Origin: Oceanobacillus arenosus
Lineage (GTDB): Bacteria > Bacillota > Bacilli > Bacillales > Amphibacillaceae
Assembly (NCBI RefSeq): GCF_003369575.1
Contig: NZ_PIOC01000001.1
Span: 248,001-312,000, forward strand
Direction of reading: 5' to 3'
Length of the DNA: 64,000 bases
A program made the position numbers and the translations under genes. Position 1 is the stretch's first letter. Every line of letters starts with the position of its first letter. Below the pieces are notes generated by a model that saw only the letters and a program-made list of their open reading frames with translations, had not been told where the DNA came from and ran no database searches. Positions 26,659-36,691 of this stretch are shown here, piece after piece.

Positions 26659-26745
26659 ATATACATTATGGAAATCTACTTTATAATGAAGTCATCTAGC
26701 AAATTTTTTTCATAATATATACTAGTTATGTATAGGTGTGATTAG

Positions 26746-27672
26746 ATGAAAAGAATGTTCCTATTTTTTATTATATTTGCTTTTACAATAGGTGTTAGTA
26801 TGATTTATTTTCTAAATCGTACGGAACTAGAACAGCATAACGCTATTATTTCTCCACAAAAAGAACAACAAGTGGTCTATAAGAAACCCTTTGAAAAGGA
26901 AGTACCTGAAGAAGACAACAAAGAACATAAAGAAGTTGCCCTTCCAGATAAAATTATCGAGGCTTTTCAATGGACAATTGATGCTCTTCCGAATCATGAA
27001 ACAAAGATTGTTGCTGTTGGCGATTCACTAACTGAAGGATTCGGTGACACGACTAAAAGTGGTGGGTATGTTGGTATTCTTGATCGTATCCTTAATGAGA
27101 ATTATCAAATCGCGACGTTCAATAATTTTGGCAAACGCGGGATAAGTTCGGCACAACTGCTTAAGCAATTAAATAAAGAGGAAGTCTTTACCGCTATCAA
27201 AGATTCGAATATCGTTTTAATTACGATAGGCGCAAATGATATACTACACGTAGTAAGAGACAATATTGCAGATTTGCAGATTGAAGACTTTGCCCCAAAA
27301 CAAATGGAATTTGGGGCGAATGTAATCCGCATTGTCGAACAGATTCAAGAATTAAACCCAAGTTCAAAAATATATCTAATCGGTTTTTATAACCCGTTTG
27401 AACAATACTTTTCCGACATTAAGGAACTGAATTTGATCATCGAATCATGGAATAATACGACAAGGCTTATTGCTGAACGATATAGCAATCTTACGTTTAT
27501 CCCTACAGATGATATATTCCAGGACGAGGAGATTAATCTATTGGCAGAGGATAACTTTCATCCAAATTACATTGGCTATCACCGAATTGCAACTCGTGTC
27601 TTAGCGTATATTACAAAAGAGAAGGATGAAGAACATGTCCACTCGAAACCAGCGTTTGAAAGAGAAAAATAA
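26746..27672 (+). CDS. ypmR: SGNH/GDSL hydrolase (YpmR-like)
   Basis: A 308-residue lipase/acylhydrolase. It has one N-terminal membrane anchor or signal (residues 4-23), a charged linker to about residue 75, then an SGNH domain. Block I is AVGDSLTEGFG (Ser94), block III is IGANDIL (Asn164), and block V is EDNFHPNYIGYHR with the Asp269/His272 pair. It probably acts outside the membrane on ester bonds of lipids or cell-wall polymers; the substrate is unknown. The linker makes it longer than B. subtilis YpmR (about 250). It overlaps the ypmS-like gene by 38 bp, so translation is coupled. Confidence 0.88.
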   Translation: MKRMFLFFIIFAFTIGVSMIYFLNRTELEQHNAIISPQKEQQVVYKKPFEKEVPEEDNKEHKEVALPDKIIEAFQWTIDALPNHETKIVAVGDSLTEGFGDTTKSGGYVGILDRILNENYQIATFNNFGKRGISSAQLLKQLNKEEVFTAIKDSNIVLITIGANDILHVVRDNIADLQIEDFAPKQMEFGANVIRIVEQIQELNPSSKIYLIGFYNPFEQYFSDIKELNLIIESWNNTTRLIAERYSNLTFIPTDDIFQDEEINLLAEDNFHPNYIGYHRIATRVLAYITKEKDEEHVHSKPAFEREK

Positions 27673-28258
27673 ATGGAAAACCCTGTTTTATGGCCTTCTC
27701 TCTCTAAATATTGCCCTTATCATAATATTTACTGTCCTTATTTTTTGGCCTGGATCTCGGGGAGATATTGCTTTAAATGAGGGGATTAGGGAAGAAGCAA
27801 GCTCCGAATTCTTCGTGCGAACAACAAAGGAAAACTTAAATGATTTAATTAATACTTATCTCACGCAGCTCCAGAAGGGTTCCGAACATCAATATCAGGT
27901 TTCTCTTGAAGATGATGTACAACTAATTGGCGAACTACCTGTTTTCTCAACCACTGTTCCGCTCGCCGCCCATCTTGAACCACTTGTACAGGAAAATGGC
28001 GATATTATATTAAAGCTACGCTCGATTTCTGTTGGATTACTGGAATTACCTAATAAAATCATCATGGAATTCATGAAAGAATATTTATCGATGCCTGAAT
28101 GGGTTACAATAATCCCAAGTGACGAAGCAATCTATCTTGGTGTGACGGAAATGGAGATGAAAAGCAACTTCCATATTGCCGTGGAACGTATCGACATGGG
28201 AGCTAATAACTTAGTATTTAAAATTAATGTACCCTATCAATCATTTGGGATTGATTGA
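27635..28258 (+). CDS. ypmS: YpmS family protein (DUF2140)
   Basis: A 207-residue protein with one N-terminal span (FYGLLSLNIALIIIFTVLIFW) and an extracytoplasmic DUF2140 domain. Recognisable blocks are FFVRTTKENLNDLINTYL, DVQLIGELPVFSTTVPL and FKINVPYQ at the end. ypmR and ypmS are also neighbours in B. subtilis, and the 38-bp overlap here strengthens a joint envelope role. The frame opens at 27626, but AAGGA at 27621-27625 fits the ATG at 27635. Function is unknown; YpmS-like proteins are thought to be membrane-anchored and surface-facing. Confidence 0.87.
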   Translation: MSTRNQRLKEKNKWKTLFYGLLSLNIALIIIFTVLIFWPGSRGDIALNEGIREEASSEFFVRTTKENLNDLINTYLTQLQKGSEHQYQVSLEDDVQLIGELPVFSTTVPLAAHLEPLVQENGDIILKLRSISVGLLELPNKIIMEFMKEYLSMPEWVTIIPSDEAIYLGVTEMEMKSNFHIAVERIDMGANNLVFKINVPYQSFGID

Positions 28259-28261
28259 TGA

Positions 28262-28474
28262 GCAAGCAAAGGCGTAAGCGCCCGTCCAGCAACGTACAAA
28301 CTGGAGCACTCCACAATGAGATATAGGAAACATGCCCCTTCACTTTAGGGGTATGCCGACGTTGGCGAAGCCTGCTTTTAGTCGGCCTTCCTTAAGTACC
28401 GGAATCGATGTTGACTTATCGTAATGGAGAGTGTGAAGTATGCTAGTTGCTGGGCGCTGGAGCCGGACGTGGCT
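28262..28474 (+). repeat. Dispersed repeat family B, full-length copy
   Basis: About 213 bp ending GCGCTGGAGCCGGACGTGGC. It contains a CCCCTTCACTTTAGGGG hairpin, GACGTTGGCGAAGCC...TTAGTCGGCCTTCC, and ATGTTGACTTA before the end. The same ordered blocks occur at 55316-55530. It has no coding capacity and high secondary-structure potential. It separates ypmS from the convergent amidase gene. Confidence 0.7.
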
Positions 28475-28484
28475 TGAACTCTAG

Positions 28485-29114
28485 TTACTTTATCACGAAG
28501 CGTTTCACTGTATTAGATAAGAAAAATGTAAATGATTGCTTAGGTGAAATCTGATCACCAATGACTAGCTTTCTTTCTTCAATTGCATGATTTGGACGAT
28601 AATCCTCTAACCTTCCTTGATAAACTAATTGCATACCTTCGATCATACGAAGATCAGTTGGAGTGGTTAAACTTGCAGGCTTGCCAAATTGAAATTTCTC
28701 TAAATCCTTTAGAACCGTCGCGACGAATTGCGAACAGAAGAAAGCATTCTTACGTTTAATCTCGATTTGCAATAAAATACCGAAAAGACCAATGAAATTA
28801 TATTTATAATCATGTTTTCTAGCTTCTATTTCTTCAATGTTACGGATTATCGATTGATATTCCGCTTCACTAAGCTGATAACGATAAATGGCACTCTGAG
28901 ATTTCTTAAAGAATTCACTATGAATATCTTCTTTTACAAATCCACCAATAAATGGGTTGTTTGGATTTTTGCGACCAAAGCTGTATACATCCTTTAATGC
29001 GCGGTCATTGCTAATAGAAACATGGTTATAGGATGTTTTCGTACAATAATGGATTGTTCTAGATAACACGGTTCCTGTATCGGTGAACAGGAAATAGATT
29101 GTTCTTTCCTGCAT
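28485..29114 (-). CDS. Permuted papain-like amidase (YiiX/YebB-type NlpC/P60)
   Basis: A 209-residue protein with the circularly permuted NlpC/P60 order. An early His31 lies in SYNHVSIS and the nucleophile Cys127 in NAFFCSQFVATVL. Such enzymes cleave amide or lipid-peptide bonds; those of Gram-positive bacteria are poorly studied. No signal peptide is visible, so it may be cytosolic. I start at the ATG at 29114, 8 nt after AAGGAG; an in-frame GTG at 29123 overlaps the ribosome site. It is convergent with ypmS and divergent from the ABC-F gene. Confidence 0.78.
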   Translation of the reverse strand: MQERTIYFLFTDTGTVLSRTIHYCTKTSYNHVSISNDRALKDVYSFGRKNPNNPFIGGFVKEDIHSEFFKKSQSAIYRYQLSEAEYQSIIRNIEEIEARKHDYKYNFIGLFGILLQIEIKRKNAFFCSQFVATVLKDLEKFQFGKPASLTTPTDLRMIEGMQLVYQGRLEDYRPNHAIEERKLVIGDQISPKQSFTFFLSNTVKRFVIK

Positions 29115-29344
29115 CCAATTCACTCCTTCCCCAATCTATTGGATAGAAGTTCATTTTCTCACATCTTCACTCAAAAATATAGCATTATTTTCTACTAGAC
29201 ACTAAAAATTGTAAATTTTATAATAAATTTAGTTGAAAAATCACTTCCTATTATAATAGATTACAGTTTTACATTGACGAAGCCTTACAAATGACGTAAG
29301 CTAACGTTGATTACTATTTATTTTATTGGAGGATATAATTAGTT

Positions 29345-30970
29345 ATGATAACTGTAAATAATGTTAGTTTACGATATGGTGACAAGAAGCTCTTTGAAGA
29401 TGTTAATTTAAAATTCACTCCTGGGAACTGTTATGGTGTCATAGGTGCAAATGGGGCTGGAAAGTCCACTTTTCTAAAGGTATTATCCGGTGAGGTTGAA
29501 CCACAGACTGGAAATGTTTCCATGTCTCCTGGTGAGCGACTAACGATGTTGAAACAGGATCACTTTGCCTTTGAAGATCATGAAGTATTGGATACCGTAT
29601 TAATCGGCTTTGAGAAATTATATAAAGTAAAGCAAGAGAAAGATGCGATTTACATGAAAGCGGACTTCTCTGAGGAAGATGGTATGCGTGCAGCTGAGCT
29701 TGAAGGTGAATTCGCAGAAATGAACGGATGGGAAGCGGAATCAGATGCAGCGATTTTATTAAAAGGTCTTGGCATTGGCGAATCCCTTCATACGAAGAAA
29801 ATGAGCGAATTGCCAGAAGACGAAAAAGTAAAGGTATTGCTAGCACAAAGCCTCTTCGGTAATCCGGATATTCTACTGCTTGATGAGCCGACAAACGGAC
29901 TTGATCTACAAGCAATCCAGTGGTTAGAGGAATTCCTAATCAATTTCCAGAATACCGTTATTGTCGTCTCCCATGACCGTCACTTCTTAAATAAGGTTTG
30001 TACACATATTGCCGATGTTGATTTTGGTAAAATTCAAATCTATGTAGGTAACTATGATTTCTGGTATGAATCTAGTCAGCTTGCAACACAAATGGCACAA
30101 GATGCAAACAAGAAGAAGGAAGAAAAGATTAAAGAACTACAAGCCTTCGTAGCCCGCTTTAGTGCAAACGCATCGAAATCAAAACAAGCAACCTCTCGTA
30201 AGAAGATGTTAGATAATATTACACTTGATGATATTAGACCATCCTCACGTAAATATCCTTATATTGCTTTTACTCCTGAACGCGAAATCGGGAATGATTT
30301 ATTACGTGTCGAAGGACTCACGAAAACAATCGGTGGTAAGAAAGTACTAGATAACATTAGCTTCATTATTAATAAAGACGACAAGGTAGCCTTTCTAGGT
30401 CAGGATGATATTGCAAAATCAACTTTATTCAAAATCCTAACTGGCGAACTTGAGCCTGATTCTGGTTCTTATAAATGGGGCGTTACAACTTCTCAATCGT
30501 ATTTCCCGAAAGACAACAGTGAGTTCTTCGAAAATAATCAGCTCTCACTAGTTGACTGGTTGCGTCAGTATTCATCACCTGATGAGCAAACGGAAACCTT
30601 CTTACGTGGATTCTTAGGTAGAATGTTATTCTCTGGTGAAGAAGCACTGAAAAAGGCAAGTGTATTATCCGGTGGAGAGAAAGTTCGTTGCATGCTTTCG
30701 AAAATGATGCTTTCAAGTGCGAATGTATTAGTCCTTGATGAGCCAACAAACCATCTGGATCTTGAATCAATCACATCCTTGAACAATGGTCTGATTAAAT
30801 TTAAGGGTTCGATTCTCTTTACGTCACATGACCATCAATTTGTAAATAGTATCGCGAATCGTCTAATTGAAATCACACCAAGCGGCATTATTGATAAAGA
30901 AATCAGTTATGATGAATACGTGCAAGACAAAGATATTCAAAAACAAATAAGCAAGATGTATGCTGTTTAA
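29345..30970 (+). CDS. ykpA: ABC-F family ATP-binding protein (YkpA/YbiT-like), asymmetric ATP sites
   Basis: A 541-residue soluble protein with two nucleotide-binding domains and an ABC-F linker (about 245-300, Lys/Glu-rich). NBD1 has Walker A GANGAGKS (34-41) and Walker B LLLDEP, but its signature is LPEDE (156-160). NBD2 has an altered Walker A GQDDIAKST (352-360) but an intact LSGGE (441-445) and LVLDEP. Thus only one composite site is canonical. ABC-F proteins act on the ribosome E-site or as translation factors, and the YkpA/YbiT branch is not a classical resistance protein. TTGGAGG precedes the ATG, and a terminator follows. Confidence 0.9.
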   Translation: MITVNNVSLRYGDKKLFEDVNLKFTPGNCYGVIGANGAGKSTFLKVLSGEVEPQTGNVSMSPGERLTMLKQDHFAFEDHEVLDTVLIGFEKLYKVKQEKDAIYMKADFSEEDGMRAAELEGEFAEMNGWEAESDAAILLKGLGIGESLHTKKMSELPEDEKVKVLLAQSLFGNPDILLLDEPTNGLDLQAIQWLEEFLINFQNTVIVVSHDRHFLNKVCTHIADVDFGKIQIYVGNYDFWYESSQLATQMAQDANKKKEEKIKELQAFVARFSANASKSKQATSRKKMLDNITLDDIRPSSRKYPYIAFTPEREIGNDLLRVEGLTKTIGGKKVLDNISFIINKDDKVAFLGQDDIAKSTLFKILTGELEPDSGSYKWGVTTSQSYFPKDNSEFFENNQLSLVDWLRQYSSPDEQTETFLRGFLGRMLFSGEEALKKASVLSGGEKVRCMLSKMMLSSANVLVLDEPTNHLDLESITSLNNGLIKFKGSILFTSHDHQFVNSIANRLIEITPSGIIDKEISYDEYVQDKDIQKQISKMYAV

Positions 30971-30973
30971 TAG

Positions 30974-31014
30974 CGGAATATGCGCTCTTCCATTGGAGGG
31001 CGTATTTTTTTATA
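30974..31014 (+). terminator. Terminator of the ABC-F gene
   Basis: ATGCGCTCtTCC / GGAgGGCGTAT stem-loop followed by TTTTTTT, just beyond the stop codon. Confidence 0.8.
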
Positions 31015-31050
31015 TTTTAGGTTGGAGGCGGGGTTGAAAATACTTTACTG

Positions 31051-32004
31051 CTACATTCCTAGCTTCACACTAATTTTCTCTAGCATCTCCTTTGTCGTCT
31101 TTGCTAAATCATATTTCGACTTAAATCCCCATTCATTTACTGCTGCGGATGAATCAATGGCGTTTGGCCAGCTTTCGGCGATGTTTTGTCTAATCGGGTC
31201 GACTTCAAAATTTAGCGTAAACGTAGGGATATATTTCCGGATCATAGCAGCGAAGTCTTCGGGCCCAGCGGAGAATGCGGAAACATTGTACGCATTACGG
31301 TGCATAAGTTTCTCGGGATTTGCCTCCATTAGCGTAATAATTGCATTTAATGCATCGGGCATATACATCATATCCATCGCAGTACCTTCAGCAATATAGG
31401 ATGTGTATGCTTGCTCTTTTACTGCGCCATAATAAATATCTACCGCATAATCGGTCGTTCCCCCACCGGGTGGTGCAGCATAGGAAATTAACCCAGGAAA
31501 ACGTAGACCACGTGAATCGACACCATATCGTTTAAAATAATAATCACATAATAATTCTCCTGCGACCTTGCTCAAACCATACATCGTTGTTGGACGTTGC
31601 AACGTATCCTGCGGTGTATGATATTTCGGTGTAGACGGACCAAACGCGCCAATTGAACTTGGTGTAAAGAATTGCAAATCCAGCACTCTCGCAACCTGTA
31701 ATGCATTAATCAAGCCCCCCATATTGACATTCCATGCGAGCCTTGGTGTTATTTCCGCCTTTGCAGATAACAAGGACGCTAAATGGATGATCGTATCCAC
31801 TTGGTAATTCTTTGCAATGGAGAAAATCCCCGCTTCATCCATTACATCGACCAGTTCAAATGGACCTTTTGCCTTTGCAAGAGCAGCATCATTTGCACGG
31901 ATATCTGTCGCAATAACATTTGCAGTCCCATACGTTTCACGGAGCTTCTCGACGAGCTCTGACCCGATTTGCCCGAGTGCACCAGTTACCAGTATCTTCT
32001 TCAT
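31051..32004 (-). CDS. L-threonine 3-dehydrogenase, SDR/epimerase type
   Basis: A 317-residue extended short-chain dehydrogenase. It has the nucleotide-binding GALGQIG (8-14), an NAD-preferring acidic residue in IATDIR, the TPSSIGAFGPSTP active loop, and the catalytic Tyr142/Lys146 in MYGLSKVAGE. It resembles the NAD-dependent threonine dehydrogenases of the epimerase fold, not the zinc alcohol-dehydrogenase type called tdh in B. subtilis. It converts threonine to 2-amino-3-ketobutyrate, which the kbl product 35 bp upstream cleaves to glycine and acetyl-CoA. AAAGGGG precedes the ATG. The genetic context strongly supports the assignment. Confidence 0.9.
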   Translation of the reverse strand: MKKILVTGALGQIGSELVEKLRETYGTANVIATDIRANDAALAKAKGPFELVDVMDEAGIFSIAKNYQVDTIIHLASLLSAKAEITPRLAWNVNMGGLINALQVARVLDLQFFTPSSIGAFGPSTPKYHTPQDTLQRPTTMYGLSKVAGELLCDYYFKRYGVDSRGLRFPGLISYAAPPGGGTTDYAVDIYYGAVKEQAYTSYIAEGTAMDMMYMPDALNAIITLMEANPEKLMHRNAYNVSAFSAGPEDFAAMIRKYIPTFTLNFEVDPIRQNIAESWPNAIDSSAAVNEWGFKSKYDLAKTTKEMLEKISVKLGM

Positions 32005-32039
32005 TCCACTTACCCCTTTTTGTCTTACAGGATGATCTA

Positions 32040-33230
32040 CTAAATGATCCCTAACGCTTTCCCGACCTTTTCATACACTGTAATTGCCTTATCTAACATT
32101 TCTTTTGTATGTGCGGCTGTTGGCATATTGCGAACACGTCCCGTTCCTCTTGGTACTGTTGGAAAAACAATTGCCTTTGCATATACTCCTTCTTCAAATA
32201 ATCGTTTACTAAATTCCTGCGACTGTTTTTCGTCACCAATAATACATGGGGTGATTGGTGTTTCGCTATTGCCGATGTTGAACCCTAAATTTCCTAATTT
32301 TACTTTTAAATAATTGCCATTTTCCCATAGTAGCTCATTCAATTCAGTACTATTCATTAAGATTTCAAGCGCTTCTGTACTCGCAAGCGCGTCAGCGGGA
32401 GATATTGCGGTTGAAAACAAAAAGGGGCGTGAGCGTGCTTTTAACCAGTTGATTAGATTTTCCTTCCCAGCAACATAACCACCGACAACACCGATTGCTT
32501 TTGAAAGGGTGCCCATTTGGAAATCAATCCGCTTCTCTAGTCCGAATTGTTTCACTGTACCAGCACCCTTCCCCGTCACACCCGAACCATGTGCATCATC
32601 AACATAAGTAATCAAATCAAATTCCTCTGCAATGTCAGCGATTTCCGGAAGCTTGGCAATATCTCCATCCATGGAAAATACGCCATCCGTAATAACCATT
32701 ATTTTATTATATGCACCTGATTCAATAGCCGCTTTCGCTTTCTGACGAAGGTCCTTTATGTCCGAATGTTCATATCGAATAATTGTTGCCCTTGAGAGAC
32801 GGCATCCATCAATAATTGAGGCGTGATTCAGTGAATCAGAGAGAATTGCATCATGGTTATCCATTACCGCAGAAATCGCCGCCATATTGCAATTAAAGCC
32901 TGATTGATAGGAAATCGCCGCTTCCGTTCCCTTAAATTGTGCCAGCTTTTGCTCAAGTTGGATATGTAAATCAAGCGTTCCATTTATTGTACGAACAGCC
33001 CCTGCTCCGACCCCATGGGAATCGATGGCTTGCTTTGCTGCCGTTTTCAAGCGTTCATCTGTAGCTAGACCTAAATAATTATTCGATGAAAGATTAACTT
33101 TCTCTTGCCCATCAATCATAATAACTGGTCCATTGGCACCCTGTACGACATCAATTTCATTATATAGCCCATGTTTATGCAAATCAGCAATGCGATCGTC
33201 TAAAAACCGATTCAATGTCTTACTATTCAT
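32040..33230 (-). CDS. kbl: Glycine C-acetyltransferase (2-amino-3-ketobutyrate CoA ligase)
   Basis: A 396-residue alpha-oxoamine synthase with PLP Lys244 in [14 protein letters not shown], Asp211/His214 in YVDDAHGSG, and [11 protein letters not shown] near residue 50. It cleaves 2-amino-3-ketobutyrate with CoA to glycine and acetyl-CoA in the cytosol. It heads a two-gene minus-strand operon with the threonine dehydrogenase (35-bp gap, each with its own ribosome site). GGAGG lies before the ATG. Length and motifs match Kbl; the related BioF and HemA activities are less likely given the partner gene. Confidence 0.92.
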   Translation of the reverse strand: MNSKTLNRFLDDRIADLHKHGLYNEIDVVQGANGPVIMIDGQEKVNLSSNNYLGLATDERLKTAAKQAIDSHGVGAGAVRTINGTLDLHIQLEQKLAQFKGTEAAISYQSGFNCNMAAISAVMDNHDAILSDSLNHASIIDGCRLSRATIIRYEHSDIKDLRQKAKAAIESGAYNKIMVITDGVFSMDGDIAKLPEIADIAEEFDLITYVDDAHGSGVTGKGAGTVKQFGLEKRIDFQMGTLSKAIGVVGGYVAGKENLINWLKARSRPFLFSTAISPADALASTEALEILMNSTELNELLWENGNYLKVKLGNLGFNIGNSETPITPCIIGDEKQSQEFSKRLFEEGVYAKAIVFPTVPRGTGRVRNMPTAAHTKEMLDKAITVYEKVGKALGII

Positions 33231-33414
33231 TTATCATTTTCCTCCCAATATTTGAAAGTGTTTGAAATAAGTGAAATGAATATTGAAAGATTCCTATTCT
33301 CTTACTATGTTTCAATTCTAACGGTTATTCCCCTTTTTGAAAGAATTCCCAATGGTTTATTGGAGCGCTTTTTATTATAATGGGGATAGAAACAACTTTT
33401 GGAGGCATTGTTTG

Positions 33415-33561
33415 ATGAAAAAAGTATTAGTCACCCTGTTTGCACTCATTATTATCGGTATTGCCTTCTTTGGATTTAGACAACTAACCGATAATCCAGA
33501 TGAAGTAATCCAAGACAATAACCATTCTAAGAAAATCAATGTATCGCTTAATATAAGATAG
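33415..33561 (+). CDS. Small hypothetical membrane-anchored peptide (48 aa)
   Basis: MKKVLVTLFALIIIGIAFFG forms a single N-terminal span or signal, followed by about 27 polar residues (RQLTDNPDEVIQDNNHSKKI). TTGGAGG lies 9 nt before the ATG, and the unit ends in a strong terminator at 33590. Both support a real gene. The frame is open from 33337 but the first ATG has no ribosome site. No cysteine follows the hydrophobic stretch, so it is not a lipoprotein. No family recognised. Confidence 0.5.
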   Translation: MKKVLVTLFALIIIGIAFFGFRQLTDNPDEVIQDNNHSKKINVSLNIR

Positions 33562-33587
33562 ATATATAGGTTTAGAAAGCAGAAAAA

Positions 33588-33622
33588 AAGGAAAGCATGT
33601 TATATCAATGCTTTCCTTTTTG
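33588..33622. terminator. Bidirectional terminator
   Basis: AAAAAGGAAAGCAT / ATGCTTTCCTTTTT stem, 10-nt loop. It serves the small plus-strand gene and the LysM-3D gene on the minus strand. Confidence 0.85.
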
Positions 33623-33643
33623 CTGGCTTTACGATTCATTTCA

Positions 33644-34402
33644 TTAGTTAACGATGGTTACATTAATGGTACGTACGCCCCAATTCGTTGCTTCACCTGT
33701 TGTTGGGACATGTACGTCGATTTTATTGCCTTTAATTGCGCCACCAATATCAGCAGCTGTTGCATATCCGTAGCCTTCCACGAAAACTTCTGAACCTAGT
33801 GGGATAACGCTAGGATCAACTGCGATTACCTTGGCATTTGGATTCTTATTAAGATCAACACCTGTATAGGTTATACCAGAACATCCTGCACATTTTGCTG
33901 TATATGCTGTTGCTTTTACTGAAATAGTTTTACCCTGTGGTGCTTGTGTTTGTGCTAATGCAGTGTTCTGTGTATTAGCTTCACTAGCTGTTGCATCTGA
34001 AGTTGCTGGCTTACTAGACTCTGTCGCTACCGCTATGTCATCTTGCTTTACATTACCACCTTTAATTGATAACTCTTGACCAATAACGATTAAATCTGTT
34101 CTTAAGTCATTCCATCCTCTTAAATCTTTTAATGTTACATTATGCGCCTTCGCAATACTTGATAAAGTATCTCCCGGTAGTACTAAATATTTATCTTGAA
34201 TATAGATTAATTGTTTAGGGTGAATTACTGAGTCTTTAAGTTCATTTATATCTATTAAATCGTCTACAGTCGTATTATGTTCATTTGCAATATCCCAAAG
34301 GCTATCACCTTGTTGTACTTCGTATTCTTCCGCGGAAGCACTTGTTACGGTTGCGCCAGCAATGATAATCCCAGTAGCAATTGCCGCTACAAATTTCTTC
34401 AT
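33644..34402 (-). CDS. yocH: LysM-3D domain cell-wall protein (YocH-like)
   Basis: A 252-residue secreted protein. It has a signal peptide at residues 1-24 (cut after ASA) and two LysM repeats (about 26-69 and 71-115, YEVQQGDSLWDIANEHN and YLVLPGDTLSSIAKAHN). A Ser/Thr/Ala/Gln linker follows, then a C-terminal 3D domain (about 158-252) with VKATAYTA, IAVDPSVIPLGSEVFVEGYG, TAADIGGAIKGNKIDV and the conserved Asp residues. The 3D fold resembles MltA-type murein hydrolases, so cell-wall cleavage or binding is likely. AAGGAGG precedes the ATG. The upstream region has two TGT-rich direct repeats. Confidence 0.9.
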   Translation of the reverse strand: MKKFVAAIATGIIIAGATVTSASAEEYEVQQGDSLWDIANEHNTTVDDLIDINELKDSVIHPKQLIYIQDKYLVLPGDTLSSIAKAHNVTLKDLRGWNDLRTDLIVIGQELSIKGGNVKQDDIAVATESSKPATSDATASEANTQNTALAQTQAPQGKTISVKATAYTAKCAGCSGITYTGVDLNKNPNAKVIAVDPSVIPLGSEVFVEGYGYATAADIGGAIKGNKIDVHVPTTGEATNWGVRTINVTIVN

Positions 34403-34512
34403 TTGGGTTCCTCCTTAAATTTCTGACAAACCCAATAGTAACATAGGAGACTATCGAATACAGTTACAGGCGGTTTAAGAGTCGATTACAAGAATGACTA
34501 AATTGGGCAAGA

Positions 34513-34580
34513 ATATTACAAATGTAACATTATTGATATAAAAGTCTCGTTTTCTAGATGATATATTACAAAAGTCACAA
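34513..34580 (-). promoter_or_regulatory. Two direct repeats upstream of yocH-like gene
   Basis: On the minus strand TGTTACATTTGTAATATT (34513-34530) and TGTGACTTTTGTAATATA (34563-34580) lie 50 bp apart. Each has two TGT half-sites at a 9-bp pitch. Essential wall genes such as yocH are WalR targets in B. subtilis, but the WalR consensus pitch is 11 bp, so the factor is uncertain. Confidence 0.35.
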
Positions 34581-34621
34581 AAAACTAGACTCTGTAATAG
34601 AAAAGTCCTACAAAATATCTA

Positions 34622-35653
34622 TTAAACATGGATTCTTTCTACTTTTTGATTTTCTCTTGCTTTATGTTCCGCATTATAATTTTCATCATATACATGGCAT
34701 GCGACCCAATGCTCTTCCTTGTATTCTTGCCATGTTGGTTCTACCTTTGCGCAGACATCCATCGCTAGTGGGCATCTCGTCCGGAAACTGCAGCCACTCG
34801 GTGGATTAACCGGACTTGGAACATCGCCTTCTAGAATAATTCGCTCCCTTGATCGCTCAATTCTTGGATTTGCAATCGGAATAGCACTAATTAATGCTTG
34901 CGTATAAGGATGCAATGGTTCATGATACAATTCATCGCTCTTTGCAATTTCCGCCATCTTCCCTAAGTACATCACCCCGACACGATCACTAATATGCTTT
35001 ACCATCGATAGATCATGGGCAATGAACAGATAGGTCAAACCATGCTCCCTTTGTAACCTTTTCAGTAAATTTACAACTTGAGCCTGTATCGATACATCAA
35101 GCGCTGAAATCGGCTCATCGGCGACAATGAATTCTGGACTGACCGCTAATGCTCGAGCAATACCAATCCGCTGCCGTTGCCCGCCACTGAATTCGTGTGG
35201 ATAACGATTCCCATGATCCTTATTCAAGCCTACAATTTCTAATAATTGATTAATACGAGCGGTCCGTTCTTTAGGCGATTGAATCAGCGCATGAATATCG
35301 ATCCCTTCTGCTATAATATCCTTGATCGTCATCCTTGGGTTCAGTGATGCATATGGATCTTGAAAAATCATTTGCATAGATCGATTAAATTCCTTTAACA
35401 TCTTTTTCGATTTTGCTTGATGCACATCCTCTCCACCGAATTCGATCTTGCCTTCCGTTGCACTGTATAATCGCATGATTGCTCGTCCTGCAGTTGACTT
35501 CCCGCAACCCGATTCCCCAACAAGCCCAAACGTTTCCCCTTTATAAATATCAAATGTAATCCCGTCAACAGCCTTTAGTACATTCTTTCGGTCTAGTTTA
35601 AAATGCTTTTTCAAATCCTTTATTTCCAGCAGTTTTTCTCGCTCATTAGACAT
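34622..35653 (-). CDS. Oligopeptide ABC transporter ATPase (OppF/AppF type), operon 1
   Basis: A 343-residue ATP-binding subunit with Walker A GESGCGKS, signature [15 protein letters not shown], and Walker [15 protein letters not shown]-terminal oligopeptide/dipeptide extension contains a cysteine set in [15 protein letters not shown] plus a later WVACHV. In related Opp/Dpp ATPases such a set can hold a [4Fe-4S] cluster. Last gene of a five-gene minus-strand operon. It overlaps the OppD-like gene by 8 bp. It pairs with that subunit to power peptide import. Confidence 0.9.
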   Translation of the reverse strand: MSNEREKLLEIKDLKKHFKLDRKNVLKAVDGITFDIYKGETFGLVGESGCGKSTAGRAIMRLYSATEGKIEFGGEDVHQAKSKKMLKEFNRSMQMIFQDPYASLNPRMTIKDIIAEGIDIHALIQSPKERTARINQLLEIVGLNKDHGNRYPHEFSGGQRQRIGIARALAVSPEFIVADEPISALDVSIQAQVVNLLKRLQREHGLTYLFIAHDLSMVKHISDRVGVMYLGKMAEIAKSDELYHEPLHPYTQALISAIPIANPRIERSRERIILEGDVPSPVNPPSGCSFRTRCPLAMDVCAKVEPTWQEYKEEHWVACHVYDENYNAEHKARENQKVERIHV

Positions 35654-36677
35654 AAATATCGTTTCCTCCTACGATTGCAGATTCAGGGATATCTACTTTA
35701 GGCGCGCGCTCATCTAATAACCAACAAGCCGCTTCATGGGTTGAGGAAACAGATGTATCAGAAGGCATATGTTCTCCACATACGTTCATTGCATATGGGC
35801 AACGCGTTACAAATGGACAACCCGTTGGCGGGTCGGCTAAATCCGGCGGAGATCCCGGAATAACCTGGAGCTCTTCCTGTTCCTTATCAAGCTTCGGCAT
35901 GGATCCTAGTAACCCCCATGTATATGGATGCTTCGGTTCGAAAAATATCTCATCAACCATGCCCGTTTCTACAATTTTTCCGCCATACATAACAGCAACT
36001 CGAGTGGCCGTATTCGCTACGACACCTAAGTCATGTGTAATTAATATTATCGCTGTCCCCATTTCCTCTTGTATTTGCCGCATCAATTCAAGAATTTGTG
36101 CTTGAATGGTAACATCAAGTGCAGTCGTCGGCTCATCAGCAATCAGGATTTTAGGATTACAGGAGAGGGCGATGGCAATCATTGCCCGTTGCCGCATTCC
36201 ACCCGAATATTGATGTGGATATTGTTTAATCCGCACTTCTGGTGTTGGAATACCAACTAACTTTAATAATTGAATCCCCCGCAGATGGGCTTCTTTCTTC
36301 GACATATTTTGATGTTTCATCAGTCCCTCTGCAATTTGCTTGCCAATGGTCATCGTCGGGTTTAAGGATGTCATTGGATCTTGAAAAATCATACTTATTT
36401 CTTTTCCACGAATACTTTCCATTTGTTTTTCTGATTTTTGTAGTAAATCCTCACCATTAAAACGAATTTCTCCACCGATAAATTTGCCTGGTGGCGTTGG
36501 CACAAGTCTTATAATCGACTGTGCTGTCACACTTTTGCCGGAACCAGATTCTCCAACAATTGCAAGTGTTTCCCCTTTCATTAATTGAAAACTAACATTC
36601 CGTACCGCCTTAACTTCCGAGCCATATGTATCAAACGATACGGAAAGATCCTTCACTTCTAAGATTTCACTCATCAT
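35646..36677 (-). CDS. Oligopeptide ABC transporter ATPase (OppD/AppD type), operon 1
   Basis: A 343-residue ATPase with Walker A GESGSGKS, signature [15 protein letters not shown], Walker [13 protein letters not shown] and the H-loop [11 protein letters not shown]. The C-terminal extension has [15 protein letters not shown] and a further AACWLL, the same cysteine pattern as its partner ATPase. It drives transport together with the OppF-like subunit. The frame has tandem ATG codons at 36677 and 36674 behind AAAGGGAGG. It lies 14 bp after the OppC-like gene. Confidence 0.9.
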   Translation of the reverse strand: MMSEILEVKDLSVSFDTYGSEVKAVRNVSFQLMKGETLAIVGESGSGKSVTAQSIIRLVPTPPGKFIGGEIRFNGEDLLQKSEKQMESIRGKEISMIFQDPMTSLNPTMTIGKQIAEGLMKHQNMSKKEAHLRGIQLLKLVGIPTPEVRIKQYPHQYSGGMRQRAMIAIALSCNPKILIADEPTTALDVTIQAQILELMRQIQEEMGTAIILITHDLGVVANTATRVAVMYGGKIVETGMVDEIFFEPKHPYTWGLLGSMPKLDKEQEELQVIPGSPPDLADPPTGCPFVTRCPYAMNVCGEHMPSDTSVSSTHEAACWLLDERAPKVDIPESAIVGGNDIYV

Positions 36678-36691
36678 ATGTCCTCCCTTTA

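Noticed and set aside
34513-34580. WalR binding sites in front of the yocH-like gene
   Set aside because: TGT half-sites have a 9-bp pitch instead of the 11-bp pitch of the WalR consensus. Kept only as unassigned direct repeats.
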